Below, in pieces: positions 60,329 to 64,000 of a stretch of 64,000 nt of DNA. Position 1 is the first letter of the stretch. Each line of letters starts with the position of its first letter. Source of the DNA: an uncultured Bacilli bacterium (GTDB lineage: Bacteria; Bacillota_I; Bacilli_A; RF39; UBA660); assembly GCA_934098435.1 (NCBI GenBank), contig CAKOOV010000005.1, forward strand, positions 1 through 64,000. The letters run 5' to 3'. The notes under the pieces were generated by a model. That model made no database searches and was not told where the DNA came from. It saw nothing but the letters and a program-made list of their open reading frames with translations. The position numbers and the translations under genes are program-made.

Positions 60329-61615
60329 ATGAATAATAATTATATTACTGTTACTGAAGTTAATAAATATATTAAAGAGATTATTAATGATGACTTACTT
60401 CTTAAGAAAGTATATTTAAGGGGAGAAATATCTAATTTTAAAGCTCATTCTAGGGGACATTATTATTTTACTTTGAAAGATGAAAATTCTAGAATAGCGG
60501 CGGTTATGTTTTCTTTTAATAATCGTAATTTGAAATTTGTTCCTTATGATGGTATGAAGGTTCTTGTTAGTGGTAAGATTGATGTATATGAGGCTTCTGG
60601 TAGTTATCAGATATATGTTGAAGAGATGGCTCCTGATGGCATTGGAGAATTATATGTGGCTTTTGAACAACTTAAAGAGAAGTTATCTAAAGAGGGATTA
60701 TTTGATAAGGATAAGAAGAAAAAGGTTAGAAGGGTACCTAATGTTGTTGGGATTGTTACTTCTCCTACTGGAGCTGCTATTAGGGATATTCTTACGACTA
60801 TTAAAAGGAGATATCCGGTATGTAAAACTATTTTGTTTCCGGCTTTAGTACAGGGAGATAATGCTGCTTTAGATATTGCTAAGAAAATTAAACTGGCTAA
60901 TGAGGTAAAAGATATATTTGGTATTGATACTTTGATTGTTGGACGTGGTGGTGGTTCACTTGAGGATTTATGGCCTTTTAATGAGGAAATTGTAGCAAGA
61001 GCTATATATGATAGTGAACTTCCTGTTATATCTGCTGTTGGGCATGAGGTTGATATTACTATTTCGGATTATGTAGCAGATCTTAGGGCTCCTACACCTA
61101 CAGCGGCTGCTGAACTTGCTGTACCGGATATTAATACTATTATTACGTATTTGGATACTGCTAGGAATAGGGGGTATACGGCTCTTACTAATATTGTTAA
61201 TTTTAATTATAAGAAATTAGATGCTTTAAAAAATAGTTATATTCTTAGTAAACCTATGAGTATGTATGAGATTAAAGAACAGAAGTTAGATATACTTATT
61301 GACAGTTTAAATAAGGCTATGAATAAGAAATTAGAGAATACTAAAGTTAAATTATATACATTAGAGAATAGTTATATTCTTAATAATCCTAATATGTTAT
61401 ATAAATATAGTACTCAGAAATTAGAACATATTATATCTAAATTAGAAGTTCTTAATCCACTTAATACTTTAAGTAGAGGATATGCTATTATTAAAAAAGA
61501 TGGTAAGGTATTACCTAGTGTTAAAAATATGAAAAAGGATGATGTAGTAACTATAACATTAAATGATGGTGAAGTTACTAGTAAAATAATTAAGGTAGGT
61601 GAAAAAAATGGCTAA
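60329..61615 (+). CDS. xseA: Exodeoxyribonuclease VII large subunit
   Basis: An N-terminal OB domain (VYLRGEISNFKAHSRGHYYF, about residues 25-100) is followed by the catalytic domain (VVGIVTSPTGAAIRDIL, VGRGGGSLEDLWPFN, GHEVDITISDYVADLRAPTP) and a coiled-coil C-terminus. 428 residues from ATG 60329 (site GAGGGG); the frame is open further upstream inside the previous gene, but that part is not family-like. It degrades single-stranded DNA with XseB. Confidence 0.96.
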   Translation: MNNNYITVTEVNKYIKEIINDDLLLKKVYLRGEISNFKAHSRGHYYFTLKDENSRIAAVMFSFNNRNLKFVPYDGMKVLVSGKIDVYEASGSYQIYVEEMAPDGIGELYVAFEQLKEKLSKEGLFDKDKKKKVRRVPNVVGIVTSPTGAAIRDILTTIKRRYPVCKTILFPALVQGDNAALDIAKKIKLANEVKDIFGIDTLIVGRGGGSLEDLWPFNEEIVARAIYDSELPVISAVGHEVDITISDYVADLRAPTPTAAAELAVPDINTIITYLDTARNRGYTALTNIVNFNYKKLDALKNSYILSKPMSMYEIKEQKLDILIDSLNKAMNKKLENTKVKLYTLENSYILNNPNMLYKYSTQKLEHIISKLEVLNPLNTLSRGYAIIKKDGKVLPSVKNMKKDDVVTITLNDGEVTSKIIKVGEKNG

Positions 61616-61835
61616 AGAAAAGGAAATGACTTTTGAAGAAAAAATAAAGTTACTTGAAGAAATAGTTAAAGAACTTGAGGGTGGTGAGGTACCACTAGAT
61701 GAAGCAATAGAGAAATATACTTCTGCGATGAAACTAGCTAAAGAATGTTCAGATAAATTAAATGAAGTTAGTGAAAAAGTTAATAAAATAATGCTTGAGA
61801 ATGGTAAATTAGAAGACTTTACTGTGAGTGAGTAG
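61608..61835 (+). CDS. xseB: Exodeoxyribonuclease VII small subunit
   Basis: A 75-residue helical protein with the family core FEEKIKLLEEIVKELEGGEV and PLDEAIEKYTSAMKLAKEC. The start is ATG 61608 (site TAGGTGA), overlapping the xseA end by eight bases. Confidence 0.95.
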   Translation: MAKEKEMTFEEKIKLLEEIVKELEGGEVPLDEAIEKYTSAMKLAKECSDKLNEVSEKVNKIMLENGKLEDFTVSE

Positions 61836-61843
61836 TAATTAAT

Positions 61844-61876
61844 GAAAAGTAAACAAAATATTTACTTTTCTTTTTC
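61844..61876 (+). terminator. Terminator of the nusB-xseB operon
   Basis: A 10-bp stem GAAAAGTAAA (61844-61853) with TTTACTTTTC (61861-61870), seven-base loop, T-rich run. Confidence 0.85.
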
Positions 61877-61907
61877 TTTATGAGATAATTATGATGGTGG
61901 TATAAAG

Positions 61908-64000
61908 ATGGAATATATAGTATTAATACCTAATTCTATTAAAAAAAATATTATTAAGGAAGTTAGAAATAAATATTATAACTATAATATTAAGTTTTTA
62001 TCTTTAGAAGAGTTTATTGAGAAATATACTTTTTCTTATAATAATAAAACAATATATTATTTAATGCGTGAATATAATCTTAATTTAAGTAGCGCTATGG
62101 TATATATTAAGAATTTATATTATATTGATATGAATATTCATAATAAAAAGATGGATACTCTTATTAATATGAAAAAGTTTTTAGATGATAATAATTTACT
62201 TATATATGATAAATATTTTAAAGAGTATGTTAAGAATAAAGAAATATATATATATGGATATGATTATCTTAATAAATATTATCTTAAAGTATTAGAAGGG
62301 CTTAATTATAAAGTTATTGATTATGTATATAATGATTATGAAGTTAAGAATATTTATGAATTTAATTATATTGATGAAGAAGTTATATTTGTTATTGATA
62401 AGATATTAGAATTAATTAGAAATAATATAAAACCAGAGAATATTAAACTTATTATATCTAAAGAGTATGAAGAGGTTATAGATAGATTATTTAAAATATA
62501 TAATATTCCTATTAATGTAAAAAAAGGAAGTATTTATAGCGCTAGAAGTGTTAAAGACTTTTTGAATAATTTAGATGATATTAATAAGGGTTTAGATGAT
62601 ATTAATGATGATGAAATTAGGAATAAGGTTATTTCAGTTCTTAATAATTATGCTTTTATAGATAATAAAAAAGAGGCCCTAGAACTTATTATTAATGATT
62701 TAAAGAATACTTATTTTGAAGATGGTAATACTTCTGTTAAAATAGCTAGATTAGATGATTATTTTACAGATGATGATTATGTTTTCTTACTTGGATTTAA
62801 TAAAGAGAATATACCTATATTATATAAAGATGATGAGTATTTTAGTGATAAAGAAAAAGAAAAAATGGGATATGATAGTAGTAATACTCTTAATATTAAT
62901 AAGAAAATAGAGGTTATTAAGAAAATTAAGAATATTAAAAATATTATAATTAGTTATAAATTATATGATGCTAATAATATTTATACTAGGAGTGACTTAT
63001 TTAGTGATGTTAATATTATTAAAGATTATAAGCATTTATATACTAATAGTGATATGATGAATAAAATCTTTTTAGCAGGTATGTTAGATGATTTGGTTAA
63101 GTATGATGTTATGAATGATGATATTAATTTACTTATAAGTAATTATCATATTCCTTATATGGAATATGATAATAGTTATCATACTATTGATAAGGATAAA
63201 TTATATAAATATTTGAATAATAAGCTACTATTATCTTATACTTCACTTAATAATTATTATAAATGTAAGTTTAAATATTATCTTAATCATGTTCTTAAGA
63301 TTAATATTATTCGTGATGATTTTGCTATTTTAGTAGGAGAGGTATGTCATTATATTTTATCTTGTATGGATAATGATGATTTTGATATTGATACTTTATT
63401 TGATAATTATTTGAAAACGAAAAGGGAATTTTCTAAGAGAGAGATGTTCTTTCTTAATAGTATTAAAGAAGAAATAGTATTTATAGTGGCTACTATTAGA
63501 AAACAAATGACTTATACTACTTTTGATAAAAGTATGAAAGAAAAGTGTGTATATGTAAATAAGGATAGGAATATTAAAGTTACTTTTAAAGGGGTTATAG
63601 ATAAAGTTTTATATAAAGAAGAAGATGATATTACTTATTTAGTTGTTATTGATTATAAGACTGGTAACGCTGGAATTGATATTAAGAATATGGAGTATGG
63701 TCTTGGTATGCAACTTCCAATATATTTATATTTATCTAGTAAGATTGGTCTTAAAGATGTTAAAGTAGTTGGTTTTTATTTGCAAAAACTTTTTAATACT
63801 AGTTTAGATAATAGTAAAGATTATTTAGAAGAGAAGGAAAGTAAGTTAAAATTAGATGGTTATTCTATAAATAATGAAAATATATTGTCTAAGTTTGATA
63901 CTACTTATCATGATTCTAAACTTATTAAATCTATGAAAACCACTAATAATGGTTTTTATAAATACAGTAAGGTATTAAGTGATGATGAAATGGATGAAAT
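61908..64000 (+). CDS. addB: AddB-like helicase/nuclease subunit, 3'-truncated by the window edge
   Basis: The open frame runs from ATG 61908 (site GATGGTGG) through the window end, at least 697 codons. The N-terminal part is an inactive-helicase-like region. At about residue 447 NYYKCKFKYYLNHVLKI matches the first Cys of the AddB iron-sulfur cluster. At about 565-600 the PD-(D/E)XK nuclease motif is seen as KGVIDKVLY, VVIDYKTG and GLGMQLPIYLYL. AddAB repairs double-strand breaks by end resection. The remaining Cys residues and addA should lie just downstream. Confidence 0.88.
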   Translation, partial: MEYIVLIPNSIKKNIIKEVRNKYYNYNIKFLSLEEFIEKYTFSYNNKTIYYLMREYNLNLSSAMVYIKNLYYIDMNIHNKKMDTLINMKKFLDDNNLLIYDKYFKEYVKNKEIYIYGYDYLNKYYLKVLEGLNYKVIDYVYNDYEVKNIYEFNYIDEEVIFVIDKILELIRNNIKPENIKLIISKEYEEVIDRLFKIYNIPINVKKGSIYSARSVKDFLNNLDDINKGLDDINDDEIRNKVISVLNNYAFIDNKKEALELIINDLKNTYFEDGNTSVKIARLDDYFTDDDYVFLLGFNKENIPILYKDDEYFSDKEKEKMGYDSSNTLNINKKIEVIKKIKNIKNIIISYKLYDANNIYTRSDLFSDVNIIKDYKHLYTNSDMMNKIFLAGMLDDLVKYDVMNDDINLLISNYHIPYMEYDNSYHTIDKDKLYKYLNNKLLLSYTSLNNYYKCKFKYYLNHVLKINIIRDDFAILVGEVCHYILSCMDNDDFDIDTLFDNYLKTKREFSKREMFFLNSIKEEIVFIVATIRKQMTYTTFDKSMKEKCVYVNKDRNIKVTFKGVIDKVLYKEEDDITYLVVIDYKTGNAGIDIKNMEYGLGMQLPIYLYLSSKIGLKDVKVVGFYLQKLFNTSLDNSKDYLEEKESKLKLDGYSINNENILSKFDTTYHDSKLIKSMKTTNNGFYKYSKVLSDDEMDE

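Overview
The window is a very AT-rich, densely packed stretch of a low-GC Gram-positive chromosome, with almost every gene on the plus strand. TGA is used as a normal stop (for example at 23111, 39503 and 47435), so this is not a genetic-code-4 mycoplasma. Informational proteins of Bacilli type, GtrB/GtrA/YfhO wall-polymer genes, a class III ribonucleotide reductase, sortase substrates and sporulation genes (yqfC, yqfD, a CotZ-like coat protein) point to an anaerobic, probably gut-associated, uncultured member of the Bacilli (RF39/Erysipelotrichales-like). That placement is inference.

Layout. 1-7027: an operon of secreted modular proteins carrying dockerin and cohesin modules, a 15-unit leucine-rich repeat array and a C-terminal sortase signal. 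7362-10473: anaerobic ribonucleotide reductase, in which the glycyl-radical tail of NrdD is a separate 58-codon gene followed by nrdG. 10549-20567: smc, two tandem superfamily-2 helicases with nearly identical motors and different numbers of 77-residue helicase-associated repeats, and two small unknown genes. 20622-26031: proS, then a GT2/GtrA/YfhO trio for wall-polymer glycosylation. 26276-33428: secG, two tandem RNase R-family genes, a CapA-like protein, smpB, ylbF-like and rsmD. 33599-37556: a lone type IV prepilin, endonuclease IV, a small convergent gene and a class B penicillin-binding protein. 37760-43449: the str operon (rpsL, rpsG, fusA, tuf) with three unrelated small genes between rpsG and fusA. 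43485-48723: a hairpin-rich spacer, a collagen-like protein, tgt, several unknown or membrane proteins and frr. 48730-52645: a Phe T-box, a small unknown gene, pheS and pheT. 52718-54235: a surface protein that looks like a diversity-generating retroelement target. 54275-56255: spore-related genes. 56353-58988: a sortase substrate next to a class B-like sortase. 59055-64000: nusB, a HipA-like protein, xseA, xseB and a truncated addB.

Most noteworthy. (1) The C-terminus of the 505-codon protein at 52718 has a GC-rich patch made largely of NNC/NNT codons, followed by a perfect 9-bp stem/4-nt loop, as expected for a diversity-generating retroelement variable region; the reverse transcriptase and template are not in the window. 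(2) The 5' surface operon reads as a two-tier cohesin/dockerin scaffold with LRR proteins as cargo instead of glycosidases. (3) The glycyl-radical domain of NrdD is split off. (4) Two intergenic spots (26147-26201 and 43604-43655) carry back-to-back hairpins with different stems but a shared ACTT..GG loop, which I cannot match to a known element. (5) The helicase pair appears to undergo motor homogenisation and repeat shuffling.

Transcription signals are clear: many hairpin plus T-run terminators, followed closely by TTGACN-N17-TATAAT-like or extended -10 (TGnTATAAT) promoters. No rRNA, tRNA, insertion sequence or CRISPR array was recognised.
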